Assembly (NCBI RefSeq): GCF_900187965.1 | Contig: NZ_FZNL01000012.1 | Location: 62,001 to 126,000, forward strand | DNA: 64,000 nt | Direction of reading: 5' to 3' | Origin: Flavobacterium sp. ov086 | Lineage (GTDB): Bacteria; Bacteroidota; Bacteroidia; Flavobacteriales; Flavobacteriaceae | Part shown: one piece after another, positions 34,261 through 43,900 of the stretch | Layout: each line of letters begins with the position of its first letter | Numbering within the stretch: the first letter of the stretch is position 1 | Notes under the pieces: generated by a model | What the model saw: the letters and a program-made list of their open reading frames with translations, nothing else | Told to the model about the DNA's origin: nothing | Database searches by the model: none | Translations under genes and position numbers: made by a program

Positions 34261-35181
34261 TTAATGTGGTAGCGGAACTTGTATTTTGATGGCGGTTCCT
34301 TCGTTTGCTTTTGAAATAATAGAGATTGTTCCTTTATATTTCTTAATTCTTGCCCTAATTCGGTTTAAGCCAAAACCTTCGACTTCTTTTAGTTTTTGAG
34401 TTTTAAAACCTTTGCCGTCATCGCGAATGATAATTGTGAAAAGATTGTGTTTTTCGGATAATGAAATTTCAGCATTTTTTGCATCACTATGTTTTATAAT
34501 ATTGTTGAATAATTCGGTTGCAATAAAGTAAAGCTTCATTTCAAATTTTTCGGTGTATCTTTTTTGAGAAGATATTGTGCTTTTATACGCAAAGTTAATG
34601 CTTGAATTGGAGTTTCTTTCGCACAAATCTTCTAAAGCATAAATTAAACCAAAACGGAGCAGTAATGTAGGAACCAACTCATGCGACATATCGCGCAAAA
34701 GATCGTGGGCTTCTCCTAAAATACTTTTTGCTTTCTGAATTTCTTCAGATTTTAAATTGTTCTGTATCGTAAAGGCATTTAAATGCAGTCCTGCCGAAGA
34801 TAATAGCGAATTGATGTTGTCATGTAGAAATGATGCAATTTTTTTTTGCTCGATTTCCTGAGTGTCGATTCCAGCATTTATAACATTCAGAAGTATTTTT
34901 TGCTTGATGTCTTTTCGTTTGATTTTTTGTTTTAATTTATTGTTCTGATAATAAAGGTAGAAGAGAAAAAATAAGGTAATCGCCAGTACAACAGATAAAC
35001 TTATTACTTTTTTGTTGCCCAATTGATTAAATTTTTGTGCCTCAGAAGTAATGCTTTTTTGGGTGATTTCGACGGATGTAATGCCTAATTCTAAAGAGGT
35101 TTGATTTTGCTGACTAAAGGCAAAATTCCCATCTAGAGAAATAAAAATCAAAAATGCCGTAAAAATTCTGAAAATAAACAT
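34261..35181 (-). CDS. sensor histidine kinase, NarX/DesK-like (HisKA_3)
   Basis: 306 residues. Signal-like N-terminus (1-24), a short periplasmic segment, then a membrane span (about 58-79). Dimerisation box FLHDNINS with H120 is the phosphorylation site; the ATPase domain ends with DDGKGF and GFGLNRIRARIKKYKGTISI. The input segment is very short, so the signal may come from the membrane or a partner. Cognate response regulator is immediately upstream (38 bases). Confidence 0.85.
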   Translation of the reverse strand: MFIFRIFTAFLIFISLDGNFAFSQQNQTSLELGITSVEITQKSITSEAQKFNQLGNKKVISLSVVLAITLFFLFYLYYQNNKLKQKIKRKDIKQKILLNVINAGIDTQEIEQKKIASFLHDNINSLLSSAGLHLNAFTIQNNLKSEEIQKAKSILGEAHDLLRDMSHELVPTLLLRFGLIYALEDLCERNSNSSINFAYKSTISSQKRYTEKFEMKLYFIATELFNNIIKHSDAKNAEISLSEKHNLFTIIIRDDGKGFKTQKLKEVEGFGLNRIRARIKKYKGTISIISKANEGTAIKIQVPLPH

Positions 35182-35219
35182 AAAAGAATAGTGGTTAAGA
35201 GGGGTTCTTTTGAATAAAG

Positions 35220-35882
35220 CTAAGGATTGATCAAGTTGTTTTTTAGCGCATATTTTACAAGACCAATTGTGCTTTTGACTTGTAATTTTTTCATGATATT
35301 TTTTCGGTGAGTTTCAACGGTATGGGGGCTAATAAAAAGTTGCTCGCTGATTTCTTTACCGCTGTATTCAAGTGAAACCAAAGTAATAATTTCGATTTCC
35401 CTTGGACTTAAAATGTGATTTTCGGTATAGATTCTTTTGTTTAATTTTGGATTGTTTTGAGTGAAACTATTAAATATTTTCTCTCTCACGGCATTGCAAA
35501 AATACTCCTGTCCCTGAAAAACTGCTGCAATAGCTTCTATGATATTTTCACCGGCACATTTTTTAGTCAAATACCCTTTAGCACCCAATTTCATTACTTC
35601 TTTTATGATTTTTAAGTCATCATAACTAGATAGCACAATTACTTTACAGGGAAATCCTTTTTGACTAAATTCTTTTAGTACTTCGATACCATCTTTTTGT
35701 GGCATACTTATATCTAAAACTAAAATATCGGCATTATTTTCTATAACATCTTCGTAAATAGTTATACCATTCTTGGAATTTCCTACGACTTCAAAATTTT
35801 CGACTGTACGTAATAAGTTAGTTAAACCATCAATAAGTACTTGATGATCATCGGCAAGATGGATCCTTGTTTTATGTGTCAT
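35220..35882 (-). CDS. LuxR/NarL-type response regulator
   Basis: 220 residues. Receiver domain with acidic pair D11/D12, phosphoacceptor D57 (LVLDISMPQKDG) and the conserved lysine in AKGYLTKK. C-terminal helix-turn-helix: LSPREIEIITLVSLEYSGKEISEQLFISPHTVETHRKNIMKKL. Pairs with the kinase at 34261, same transcript. Target genes unknown. Confidence 0.9.
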   Translation of the reverse strand: MTHKTRIHLADDHQVLIDGLTNLLRTVENFEVVGNSKNGITIYEDVIENNADILVLDISMPQKDGIEVLKEFSQKGFPCKVIVLSSYDDLKIIKEVMKLGAKGYLTKKCAGENIIEAIAAVFQGQEYFCNAVREKIFNSFTQNNPKLNKRIYTENHILSPREIEIITLVSLEYSGKEISEQLFISPHTVETHRKNIMKKLQVKSTIGLVKYALKNNLINP

Positions 35883-35987
35883 TGGTACTCATGGAAATAA
35901 GCAGCAAATTTAAACAGGAAAGATCCTTTGCGATTACCTTTATAAGATTAGTTTATGTCTTTATAAGGTATAAAAAAGGCACAAAAA

Positions 35988-36010
35988 AACCCGAATATAA
36001 AATTCGGGTT
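35988..36010 (-). terminator. intrinsic terminator after the DUF4293 gene
   Basis: AACCCGAAT (35988-35996) and ATTCGGGTT (36002-36010), with a T run on the minus strand. Confidence 0.85.
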
Positions 36011-36041
36011 CTCTTCGCACAAAAAAATTAAGTTTATAGGT

Positions 36042-36449
36042 TTACCTCAAACGGTCTACAGATTTTACGAGATCTTCATCCTTCTTGATGGCCTTATTAG
36101 CTAAAACTAATAATACGATAGCAACAATAGGTAGAAACATCCCAATACCTTTCTCAGAAACGTTAGTTTCTCCAGATAAATTTAGAGATCGATATACAAA
36201 TAATCCTAATAAAATTAAATTTAATATTATGTTCAGTCTGTTCATCACAAACTGATTTTGTCTTTTTTTGAATGAAATGATACTAACAATAGTTAGCATT
36301 GTACTTAAACCTAATAAAATGGTATAAAACTGGTCCTGCATAAAATAAAATGCTTTACCGTTTAATGTCCAAAGCGGAATAAAAAACATTAAAACTCCTG
36401 TCACTAAAAAGGCAAGAAGTAAATATATAGTTTGAATTCTTTGTATCAT
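36042..36449 (-). CDS. DUF4293 membrane protein
   Basis: 135 residues, four spans. The start MIQRIQTIYLLLAFLVTGVLMF and the segment LWTLNGKAFYF are typical of DUF4293, present next to rho in many Bacteroidota. Divergent from rho here as well. Function unknown. Confidence 0.82.
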   Translation of the reverse strand: MIQRIQTIYLLLAFLVTGVLMFFIPLWTLNGKAFYFMQDQFYTILLGLSTMLTIVSIISFKKRQNQFVMNRLNIILNLILLGLFVYRSLNLSGETNVSEKGIGMFLPIVAIVLLVLANKAIKKDEDLVKSVDRLR

Positions 36450-36632
36450 GATCTAAAATTGTTTTACAAAAATATATTTTCTTTTTTTAAAATACTATTG
36501 TATGATTAAATTTTATTCGTATTATTGCATCATAATACCGTAAGCACTTCATACTGCGGGCAATTGAAATAAAATATCTACCTATTCTTTTTACAGTATT
36601 TCCTTTAAAATAATTAAATTCATAGAACATTC

Positions 36633-38525
36633 ATGTTTGATATTTCTGCATTAAAAGAAATGAAGCTTTCTGAGCTTCAAGAAATAGCTAAGTTAGCTAA
36701 AACTATAAAGTTTAATGGCGTTAAAAAAGAGACCTTAATAAGTCAGATTTTAGCACATCAGGAAGCGACTGTAGCGCCGCCGGTAAATGCTGTGGCCGAA
36801 AAAGTAGAAGATGATAAACCGAAAAGGGCAAGAATTGTTCCTGCGAAAAAAGCAGCCATTTCAAAAGATGCTCCGGTGTTAGAATTTGATAAGGTAGAGG
36901 AAGCTCCTGAAAAAGTTAAAACTCCTGCGATTTCAAAAGCAAATCCTAAAGGACCGGCAGCTTCTAAAGTTCAGCAAGCTCCAAAGGTTGAGGAAACACC
37001 AAAAGCAGAAGAAACACAAGAAACTCAGGAAGTTTCTGAAAATAAAGAAATACAGAAAAAAGGACCAAAAATAGTAAAGTTTAATAAATCAGCTTACGAG
37101 AAAAAGGTTGCCCTTCAAAAAGAAAAAGAAGCTGCAAAAGAAGTAGTTTCTGAAGAAATTGAAGAAACAGCTCCTGAAGCACAGACTCCAGTAGAAGAGA
37201 AAAAAGAAATTGCAGAAAAAACAGAGAGTATTGCTCCGGTAAAAAAGATAAATCCGAATCAGAAAAATCCAAACCAAAACCAGAATCCGAATCAAAACCC
37301 AAACCAAAATCCAAATCCAAATCCAAATGGGAACGGAAATGTGAATACTGGGAATCAAAATCCAAATCATAAAAATAAAAAGAGTAATTTCAGAGATTCA
37401 GATTTTGAATTTGACGGAATTATCGAAAGTGAAGGTGTTCTTGAAATGATGCCTGACGGATACGGATTCTTACGTTCATCAGATTATAATTATTTAGCTT
37501 CTCCGGATGATATTTATTTATCAACTTCACAAATCAGATTATTCGGTCTTAAAACCGGAGATACTGTAAAGGGAGTGGTTCGTCCTCCAAAAGAAGGTGA
37601 GAAATTTTTCCCTTTAGTTCGTGTACTTAAAATTAATGGTCACGATCCGCAAGTTGTTCGTGACAGAGTTTCTTTTGAGCACTTGACACCGGTTTTTCCT
37701 TCAGAAAAATTCAAATTAGCCGAAAAAGGCAGTTCAGTTTCAACTCGTATTATCGATTTATTCTCTCCAATAGGAAAAGGACAGCGTGGTATGATTGTCG
37801 CTCAGCCTAAAACGGGTAAAACAATGTTGTTAAAAGACATTGCAAATGCAATTGCTGCCAACCATCCGGAAGTTTACCTTATTGTTCTTTTGATCGATGA
37901 GCGTCCAGAGGAGGTTACAGATATGCAACGTAGCGTGCGTGGTGAAGTTATCGCTTCAACATTTGACAGAGAACCGCAAGAGCACGTAAAAATTGCTAAT
38001 ATCGTTCTTGAAAAAGCAAAACGTTTGGTAGAATGCGGGCATGATGTTGTAATCTTATTAGATTCGATTACACGTTTGGCAAGAGCCTATAATACTGTTC
38101 AGCCAGCTTCTGGTAAAGTATTAAGTGGTGGTGTTGACGCAAATGCATTACAAAAACCAAAACGTTTCTTTGGAGCTGCAAGAAATGTAGAAAACGGTGG
38201 TTCATTAAGTATTATCGCAACTGCATTGACTGAAACAGGTTCTAAAATGGATGAGGTTATCTTTGAAGAATTTAAAGGTACAGGTAACATGGAGCTTCAA
38301 TTGGATCGTAAAATCGCTAACAAACGTATTTTCCCTGCAATTGATCTTACTTCGTCAAGTACACGTCGTGATGATTTATTATTAGACGAAAAAACTTTAC
38401 AAAGAATGTGGATTATGCGTAAGTATCTTTCAGATATGAACCCTGTTGAATCTATGGATTTTGTAAACGATCGTTTCAAGAAAACTAGAAATAACGAAGA
38501 GTTTTTGATTTCTATGAATGACTAG
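36633..38525 (+). CDS. rho: transcription termination factor Rho with an Asn/Pro-rich insert
   Basis: 630 residues, about 210 longer than E. coli Rho. SAP-like N-terminus (1-40), a Lys/Glu/Ala-rich region (50-205), then an Asn/Pro/Gln run (about 207-245), followed by the cold-shock RNA-binding domain (about 258-330) and the RecA-like motor: Walker A AQPKTGKT (390-397), [29 protein letters not shown], and the Q/R loops. Hexameric ATP-dependent terminator. Large inserts of this type are typical of Bacteroidota Rho and can be prion- or phase-separation-prone. Confidence 0.94.
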   Translation: MFDISALKEMKLSELQEIAKLAKTIKFNGVKKETLISQILAHQEATVAPPVNAVAEKVEDDKPKRARIVPAKKAAISKDAPVLEFDKVEEAPEKVKTPAISKANPKGPAASKVQQAPKVEETPKAEETQETQEVSENKEIQKKGPKIVKFNKSAYEKKVALQKEKEAAKEVVSEEIEETAPEAQTPVEEKKEIAEKTESIAPVKKINPNQKNPNQNQNPNQNPNQNPNPNPNGNGNVNTGNQNPNHKNKKSNFRDSDFEFDGIIESEGVLEMMPDGYGFLRSSDYNYLASPDDIYLSTSQIRLFGLKTGDTVKGVVRPPKEGEKFFPLVRVLKINGHDPQVVRDRVSFEHLTPVFPSEKFKLAEKGSSVSTRIIDLFSPIGKGQRGMIVAQPKTGKTMLLKDIANAIAANHPEVYLIVLLIDERPEEVTDMQRSVRGEVIASTFDREPQEHVKIANIVLEKAKRLVECGHDVVILLDSITRLARAYNTVQPASGKVLSGGVDANALQKPKRFFGAARNVENGGSLSIIATALTETGSKMDEVIFEEFKGTGNMELQLDRKIANKRIFPAIDLTSSSTRRDDLLLDEKTLQRMWIMRKYLSDMNPVESMDFVNDRFKKTRNNEEFLISMND

Positions 38526-38529
38526 AGAA

Positions 38530-38700
38530 AGGGACAAAGGCTCAAAGGTTCAAAGTGGCAAAGGTTCTGAGGTTTTCATTTGAAATCTATAATATAAAAA
38601 AGGGATGAGTTTTAAAACTCATCCCTTTTTGTTTTGCTCTAAATAGACTTTAGTCTATAAAAAAAACTTTGAGCCTTTGTAACTTTGAACCTTTGAGCCT
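38530..38700. repeat. AAAGGTTC array, palindromic terminator, inverted AAAGGTTC array
   Basis: GGACAAAGG, CTCAAAGG, TTCAAAG and GGCAAAGG units at 38530-38575, then the terminator hairpin AAAGGGATGAGTTTT/AAAACTCATCCCTTT (38597-38630), then the inverted array (ACTTTGAGCC, TTTGTAAC, TTTGAACC, TTTGAGCC) at 38662-38700. The whole is one large inverted-repeat structure between rho and a convergent gene. Confidence 0.7.
38597..38630 (+). terminator. bidirectional intrinsic terminator between rho and the M28 gene
   Basis: Long palindrome AGGGATGAGTTTT/AAAACTCATCCCT (38601-38626) with A run on one side and T run on the other. Confidence 0.88.
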
Positions 38701-39715
38701 ACTTTTTATCAACTACCGGTCTATTCTCTCTATTGGCTAAATCCCAGGCAATGACAAAAGCCAGTTGTGCTCTTTTTGTTAAAGCATCGTATTCAATTTT
38801 TTGAGGTTCGTCGCCTTTACCGTGGTAATCTTCATGAACTCCGTTGAAAAAGAAAACTGCCGGAATACCGTTTTTTGCGAAGTTGTAATGATCAGAACGT
38901 TCATAAAAATGATTTGGATCTTTTGGGTCATTAAATTTAAAATCTAAATCTAATTTGGTGTATTTATCATTTTGCGCTACTACAATATTGTGCAAATCGG
39001 TAGATAATCTGTCAGCACCAATTACGTAAACGTAGTTGTTTGTCTTAGCATGTTCTACATCGCGGCGACCAATCATATCGATATTGATATCAGTAATAGT
39101 GTTGGCAATTGGAAATAATGGATTTTCAGAATAATAACGAGATCCATGTAAACCGTGTTCTTCACCAGTTACATGAAGGAATAAAATAGAACGTTTTGGG
39201 CCATGACCTTGTTTTTTAGCTTTTGCAAATGCCTTAGCTATTTCCATAACAGCTACAGTTCCGGAACCGTCATCATCAGCTCCGTTATAGACTTCACCAT
39301 TTTTAATTCCAACGTGATCGTAGTGTGCTGAAATTACCAAAACTTCATCTGGTTTTTCAGAACCTTCAATATAAGCCCAGATATTTTCTGAATCAGGTAA
39401 GTTTTCGTTACGTTTTGCATTCAGGAACGAAGCAGGAATATGTTGGTAATAATCTGTTGCTCCTTTTGGGAACGAAATACCATTTTTTTTGTATTGGTCG
39501 ATCATGTATAAACCTGCTTTTTTCTGACCTTTTGATCCGGTTTCGCGGCCTTCCATTTCGTCAGAAGCTACAATATAAAGCATTTCTTTAAGATCTTTTT
39601 CGGTAATGACTTTTATGTATTTAGTCGGATCTGAGTTATCTTTAGAAGCAACAGCCTGCGTATTTTTACAAGAAAACGCCGATGCAACTAATAATAAGAC
39701 TATAATTTTTTTCAT
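38699..39715 (-). CDS. M28-family zinc peptidase lipoprotein
   Basis: 338 residues. Lipobox FSC (Cys16). Aminopeptidase/transferrin-receptor-like Zn site: SAHYDHVG, GADDDGSGT, TGEEHGLHGS, and D-I-N-I-D near 190. ERSDHYNFAKNGIPAVFFFNG carries the C-terminal His ligand. A polar linker and a second half are of usual length. Acts on peptides or as a glutaminyl-cyclase-like enzyme in the periplasm or at the surface. Confidence 0.85.
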   Translation of the reverse strand: MKKIIVLLLVASAFSCKNTQAVASKDNSDPTKYIKVITEKDLKEMLYIVASDEMEGRETGSKGQKKAGLYMIDQYKKNGISFPKGATDYYQHIPASFLNAKRNENLPDSENIWAYIEGSEKPDEVLVISAHYDHVGIKNGEVYNGADDDGSGTVAVMEIAKAFAKAKKQGHGPKRSILFLHVTGEEHGLHGSRYYSENPLFPIANTITDINIDMIGRRDVEHAKTNNYVYVIGADRLSTDLHNIVVAQNDKYTKLDLDFKFNDPKDPNHFYERSDHYNFAKNGIPAVFFFNGVHEDYHGKGDEPQKIEYDALTKRAQLAFVIAWDLANRENRPVVDKK

Positions 39716-39722
39716 TGATTAG

Positions 39723-40733
39723 TTAGTGTAAATTGATAAATATGTATAACATATAAAAAACGAGTAAAAATAGGATAAAAAAGAAGTTTATAAAAAATAA
39801 GATAAAACTTTTAACAAACGACACTATTCTGCTTTCTCCATAAAAACGATGATGTGCGGGATAAAAATAATAAGACATCCAGAGAATACCTACAAAATTA
39901 ATAATATTGCCTACAACCGTAAGTGGAGTATCTTCTCCAAATAAGCCAATTATTTTGTTGATAATAAATAAGATCAGAAATATTAAAAGAAGAAATGAGA
40001 AATAATGTAAGGTAAAAATACCATGATCAAAGTAATACCATTTCTTTTTGTTATGAAAAATCCATAAGAAAAAGGCGAAGAAAGGCATTATGATAAAGAG
40101 AATCTTTGGGATATTATGAAGAAAAGATTCTATAAATTTTTCAATGATTTCCTTTTTAGTATTATGCTCCGTAACATGAACAGCCTTTTCGTAAATCCAA
40201 TATCCAAAATCAGAAAGTTTTTCACTTTCCTTACCATACTTTTGAATCGAATCGATCTCTTTCATTGATTTTATTTGAAAGTACTTTTTATCGATTTGTT
40301 TCATCGTTTTTTCTTGCACATAGTTTTTATCACTGTGATTTTTAGTTTTGTCTTTGCTGGGTTTTTCAAAATTTGAACTAATTTCTTCCTGACTTTTGTT
40401 AAGATTTTCACTTACTTTATTTGGAAATAAAGCAATTAAAAGAAAAGTAATAAAACTGATAAAAATATAAAGACGAACTGGAGCCAGATAAGACAATCGT
40501 TTTCCTGACAGATATTCTTTGGTTAAAGTAGAAGGTTTGAAAAGTAAGTTTTTGATGGTTTTCCAAAAAGCATTTTCATAATGCGTCAAATCTTCAAAGA
40601 AATGGATAAACAAGTGATGAAATGTTTTTCGGCTATCTGTATTTTCCTGTCCGCAATTTGGACAAAATTTTTGTTCGACAACATGTCTGCAATTTAAGCA
40701 GGTTTTGTCTTTTCTAATCGGACTGTGTGACAT
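39723..40733 (-). CDS. DUF3667 membrane protein with zinc ribbon
   Basis: 336 residues. Zinc ribbon C12-x2-C15 ... C24-x2-C27 at the N-terminus, and the DUF3667 motif GQENTDSRKTFHHLFIHFFEDLTHYENAFWKTIKNLLFKPSTLTKEYLSGKR (residues 28-79). Several membrane spans follow, with a charged Lys-rich loop (about 110-190) between them. Common in Bacteroidota, unknown function. 8 bases from the peptidase. Confidence 0.8.
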   Translation of the reverse strand: MSHSPIRKDKTCLNCRHVVEQKFCPNCGQENTDSRKTFHHLFIHFFEDLTHYENAFWKTIKNLLFKPSTLTKEYLSGKRLSYLAPVRLYIFISFITFLLIALFPNKVSENLNKSQEEISSNFEKPSKDKTKNHSDKNYVQEKTMKQIDKKYFQIKSMKEIDSIQKYGKESEKLSDFGYWIYEKAVHVTEHNTKKEIIEKFIESFLHNIPKILFIIMPFFAFFLWIFHNKKKWYYFDHGIFTLHYFSFLLLIFLILFIINKIIGLFGEDTPLTVVGNIINFVGILWMSYYFYPAHHRFYGESRIVSFVKSFILFFINFFFILFLLVFYMLYIFINLH

Positions 40734-40892
40734 TGGTTATTTTATTGATATGTGGTTTATGGTTGGGTTTTTATGTTTTTTTTGCCCATGGATGACGCGG
40801 ATTAAACGGATTTACGCTGGTTTCTTTTTAGTCTGTGGGATCACTTTTTTTAAATAATCTGTGTAAATCTATTAAACCTGTGGGCTTAAACC
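40734..40892. repeat. dispersed GCGGATTAAACGGATT-type repeat
   Basis: GATGACGCGGATTAAACGG (about 40791-40809) with TTACGCTGG, then AATCTGTGTAAATC and ATTAAACCTGTGGGC. It looks like a member of the dispersed AT-rich intergenic repeats of Flavobacteria. No coding sequence. Confidence 0.5.
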
Positions 40893-41666
40893 TTATTTTT
40901 TTAAAACTTCATTTAAAAAAAGCTGTAAATGTTCGAATGATCTTTTTGCAGCTACAGCATTGTAAGCAGCGCCTTTAGAATTATCGTTTCCGGCTTCCGG
41001 ATTTGTAAAAGAGTGAACAGCATTTGCATAGTAAATCATTTGCCAATCTGCTTTTGCGTCACGCATTTCTTGCTGAAAAGCTGTAATTTCTTCCTTAGAT
41101 TCGTATGGATCATCAGCACCATGACAAACTAAAACTTTAGCAGTAATTGGTTCTACAGAACGACTGGCATCTCTGGCTAAACTTCCATGAAATGAAACAA
41201 CACCTTTTAGATTCAAATGTCCACGAGCCGCTTCCAGAACTCCCGCTCCTCCAAAACAATATCCGATAGCTACAATATTGTCTGCATTTGCCCCCGATTT
41301 TATTAATTCCTGTAAAGCCAGATTGATGCGTTTTTGATATTCGGCATAATTAGTTTTATAGTGACCGGCTATTTTTCCTGCTTCTGTTGTGTTTTTCGGA
41401 TAGTTTCCTTCACCATAAATATCAGCGATGAAAACGGTATACCCCAGCTTTGATAAATTCTCGGCAATATCTTTCGAGGCTTTGTCGATTCCAAGCCATG
41501 CAGGTATAAGAAGAATGCCGGGATTGTTGCTGCTTTTTTTAGTTGATTTTATTAATAAACCGTTTAATACCTGATTTCCATCGGCGTATTTCACAGGTTT
41601 TAATTGTGCATTTATAGTGTTAGAAAACAATATAGTCGCAAAAAGTAATAGGGCAGAATTTTTCAT
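40893..41666 (-). CDS. exported dienelactone hydrolase-family protein
   Basis: 257 residues from the ATG at 41666, which gives a clean signal peptide (cleavage near NTINAQ); a longer frame upstream does not. Alpha/beta-hydrolase of the DLH type: VLNGLLIKST, IPAWLGIDKASKDIAENLSKLGYTVFIADIYGEG, GYCFGGAGVLEAARG with Cys as nucleophile, VLVCHGADDPY (Asp), and AVHSFTNPEAGND (His). Likely a periplasmic esterase; ring-cleavage genes are absent. Confidence 0.82.
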   Translation of the reverse strand: MKNSALLLFATILFSNTINAQLKPVKYADGNQVLNGLLIKSTKKSSNNPGILLIPAWLGIDKASKDIAENLSKLGYTVFIADIYGEGNYPKNTTEAGKIAGHYKTNYAEYQKRINLALQELIKSGANADNIVAIGYCFGGAGVLEAARGHLNLKGVVSFHGSLARDASRSVEPITAKVLVCHGADDPYESKEEITAFQQEMRDAKADWQMIYYANAVHSFTNPEAGNDNSKGAAYNAVAAKRSFEHLQLFLNEVLKK

Positions 41667-41711
41667 GTTCTCACAATTTTTAACAAATATCAGAAATAAT
41701 ATGTTACAAAA

Positions 41712-41741
41712 AAACCTCAAAAGTCATTTCTTCTGAGGTTT
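41712..41741 (-). terminator. intrinsic terminator after the Lrp-type gene
   Basis: AAACCTCA (41712-41719) and TGAGGTTT (41734-41741), T run on the minus strand. Confidence 0.7.
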
Positions 41742-41798
41742 ATAACATTTGGCTTTCGGAATTAATAATCTATTGAATTCTAAAATTATTCTTATGCT

Positions 41799-42251
41799 TT
41801 ATAAGGTGATATTTCGTTTAAAAGCGCATCCTAATTCAATCATAGAATCAGTTTTGGCAATTCCGGGAATATTATCGATTTTTTCATATAATATTCTACG
41901 CATATGTTCGTGGTTTTTTGCCGTAATCTTAAGGTATAGTGTAAAAGATCCGGTTACAAAATAACATTCGGTAATTTCAGGTATTTCTTTTAATGCTTCG
42001 ATAATTCGCTCTGAATCGGAATCTTTATTTAGTGTAATACCTGTAAAAGAAGCCCAATCGTAACCAATTTGTTTTTCGTTCAAAATAGGTTTAATGCCTG
42101 TTATGATTCCTTGTTCAAATAAACGGTTAATACGTTGGTGGACCATAGTATTTGAAATTTTTAAATTAGTGGCAATGGTAGAATATGCAATTCGTCCATC
42201 TTTTTCTAATTCCTTTATAATTTTAATGTCAAACTCGTCTAAGATATCCAT
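41799..42251 (-). CDS. Lrp/AsnC-family regulator
   Basis: 150 residues. N-terminal helix-turn-helix: LDEFDIKIIKELEKDGRIAYSTIATNLKISNTMVHQRINRLFEQGIITG. C-terminal RAM ligand domain: AFLGKIPEI-like region ALKEIPEITECYFVTGSFTLYLKITAKNHEHMRRILYEKI. Divergent from rocD; ornithine or proline may be the effector, and rocD the likely target. Family member of the leucine-responsive type. Confidence 0.88.
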   Translation of the reverse strand: MDILDEFDIKIIKELEKDGRIAYSTIATNLKISNTMVHQRINRLFEQGIITGIKPILNEKQIGYDWASFTGITLNKDSDSERIIEALKEIPEITECYFVTGSFTLYLKITAKNHEHMRRILYEKIDNIPGIAKTDSMIELGCAFKRNITL

Positions 42252-42399
42252 GCAATATTTTTTTTCGTTTAATTTATGTAAAGATAAAAATAACTATCAT
42301 TTGTTGTTTAAATATGAAAGGTAAAATGACTTATAATTGTGTTAAAATAAGTTATTTTGTTTTTATAAAAGCTATTATTGAGTTAAAACATGTTGATTA

Positions 42400-42431
42400 T
42401 TGCATTTAAATAAATAAATTTTATATTTTTG
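42400..42431 (+). promoter_or_regulatory. Bacteroidota-type promoter of rocD
   Basis: TTG (42400-42402), 21 bases, TATTTTTG (42424-42431, TAnnTTTG). The transcript would start about 15 bases before the ATG at 42453. Confidence 0.6.
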
Positions 42432-42452
42432 CTTCAATAAAAATAAATTATC

Positions 42453-43706
42453 ATGGGACATAAGCAAGAAGTACTTTCATCAAAGTCTGAGGTTTTGATC
42501 GAAAAAGAAAACAAATACGGAGCTCACAATTATCATCCACTTCCAGTTGTGTTAGAAAGAGGAGAAGGAGTATATGTTTGGGATGTTGACGGAAAAAAGT
42601 ATTATGATTTTTTATCGGCTTATTCTGCAGTAAATCAAGGTCACTGCCATCCAAAAATTGTAAAAGCAATGACGGATCAGGCAATGAAATTGTCTTTGAC
42701 TTCTCGTGCTTTTTACAATGATAAATTAGGAAACTACGAAGAATTTGTAACCAATTATTTTGGTTTTGATAAAGTATTACCAATGAATACGGGTGCAGAA
42801 GCGGTTGAAACGGCTTTGAAACTTTGTAGAAAATGGGCTTATGAAGTAAAAGGAATCCACGAAAATCTTGCACAGATTATTGTTTGTGAGAATAATTTTC
42901 ACGGAAGAACAACTACAATTATTTCTTTCTCGAATGATGAAACTGCCCGTAAAAGCTTTGGTCCATTTACAGAAGGATTTATAAAAATAGAATATGATAA
43001 TCTTCAAGCTCTTGAAAAAGTTTTAGAATCATCAAAAAATATAGCAGGATTCCTAGTAGAACCAATTCAGGGTGAAGCGGGAGTTTATGTGCCATCAGAA
43101 GGATATTTGGCGAAAGCAAAAGCGTTGTGTGAGAAACATAATGTATTGTTTATTGCAGATGAGGTTCAGACGGGAATTGCGCGTACCGGAAAATTATTAG
43201 CTGTTCATCACGAAAATGTACAACCGGATATCTTGATTTTAGGAAAAGCAATTTCTGGTGGAGTTTATCCAGTTTCGGCAGTTTTAGCAAATAACGAAAT
43301 CATGAATGTAATTAAACCTGGACAACACGGATCTACTTTTGGAGGAAATCCTGTTGCTGCTGCGGTTGCAATTGCTGCTCTTGAAGTGGTTAAAGACGAA
43401 AATTTAGCAGAAAACGCAGAACGTTTAGGAATCCTTTTGAGAAAAGGTTTGAACGAAATTGCAGAACGTAACAATCTAATTACTTTAGTTAGAGGAAAAG
43501 GTTTATTGAATGCCATTGTGATTAATTGTGGAGAGGATTCTGATTTGGCTTGGGAAATTTGTTTAAAATTCAGAGATAACGGATTATTAGCAAAACCAAC
43601 TCACGGGAATAAAATTCGTTTGGCACCGCCTTTGGTTATGACCGAAGAGCAAATTCAGGAATGTCTTGAAATTATAGAAAAATCCCTAAATGAGTTTAGA
43701 GATTAA
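42453..43706 (+). CDS. rocD: ornithine--oxo-acid transaminase
   Basis: 417 residues. Class III PLP aminotransferase: [22 protein letters not shown] near the start, [40 protein letters not shown] (Asp of the PLP ring), [19 protein letters not shown] (Lys Schiff base), [23 protein letters not shown]. Full length, highly conserved. Converts ornithine plus 2-oxoglutarate to glutamate-semialdehyde and glutamate. Divergently paired with an Lrp regulator. Confidence 0.94.
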   Translation: MGHKQEVLSSKSEVLIEKENKYGAHNYHPLPVVLERGEGVYVWDVDGKKYYDFLSAYSAVNQGHCHPKIVKAMTDQAMKLSLTSRAFYNDKLGNYEEFVTNYFGFDKVLPMNTGAEAVETALKLCRKWAYEVKGIHENLAQIIVCENNFHGRTTTIISFSNDETARKSFGPFTEGFIKIEYDNLQALEKVLESSKNIAGFLVEPIQGEAGVYVPSEGYLAKAKALCEKHNVLFIADEVQTGIARTGKLLAVHHENVQPDILILGKAISGGVYPVSAVLANNEIMNVIKPGQHGSTFGGNPVAAAVAIAALEVVKDENLAENAERLGILLRKGLNEIAERNNLITLVRGKGLLNAIVINCGEDSDLAWEICLKFRDNGLLAKPTHGNKIRLAPPLVMTEEQIQECLEIIEKSLNEFRD

Positions 43707-43737
43707 TTCGTAAATATTTAGTTTGTAAAACTGTAAA

Positions 43738-43773
43738 AACCATATTCGGAACACCGAATATGGTTTTTTTTTT
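43738..43773 (+). terminator. intrinsic terminator after rocD
   Basis: AACCATATTCGG (43738-43749), loop AACA, CCGAATATGGTT (43754-43765), T run. Perfect stem. Confidence 0.92.
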
Positions 43774-43845
43774 GAGCTTTAAAATAAAGTACTATTTTAA
43801 CATAATTAAACCTTTTGAAGGCTATTAAGAACTTGTTAGGTGAAT

Positions 43846-43853
43846 TAATTTTG
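43846..43853 (+). promoter_or_regulatory. possible -7 element of the glycosyltransferase gene
   Basis: TAATTTTG fits TAnnTTTG, 47 bases before the ATG at 43901. No -33 element with good spacing. Confidence 0.35.
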
Positions 43854-43900
43854 CAAAAAAAATCACAAATAAGCAAATTATTAATTTATTCGGATAAGAT

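Noticed and set aside
37081..37370. Two minus-strand frames rich in Leu/Phe/Ile opposite rho
   Set aside because: They are the mirror image of the Lys/Glu- and Asn/Pro-rich codons of the Rho insert and carry no independent protein signal.
42500..42900. Minus-strand frame opposite rocD
   Set aside because: It lies entirely within the highly conserved rocD sequence and shows no own start context.
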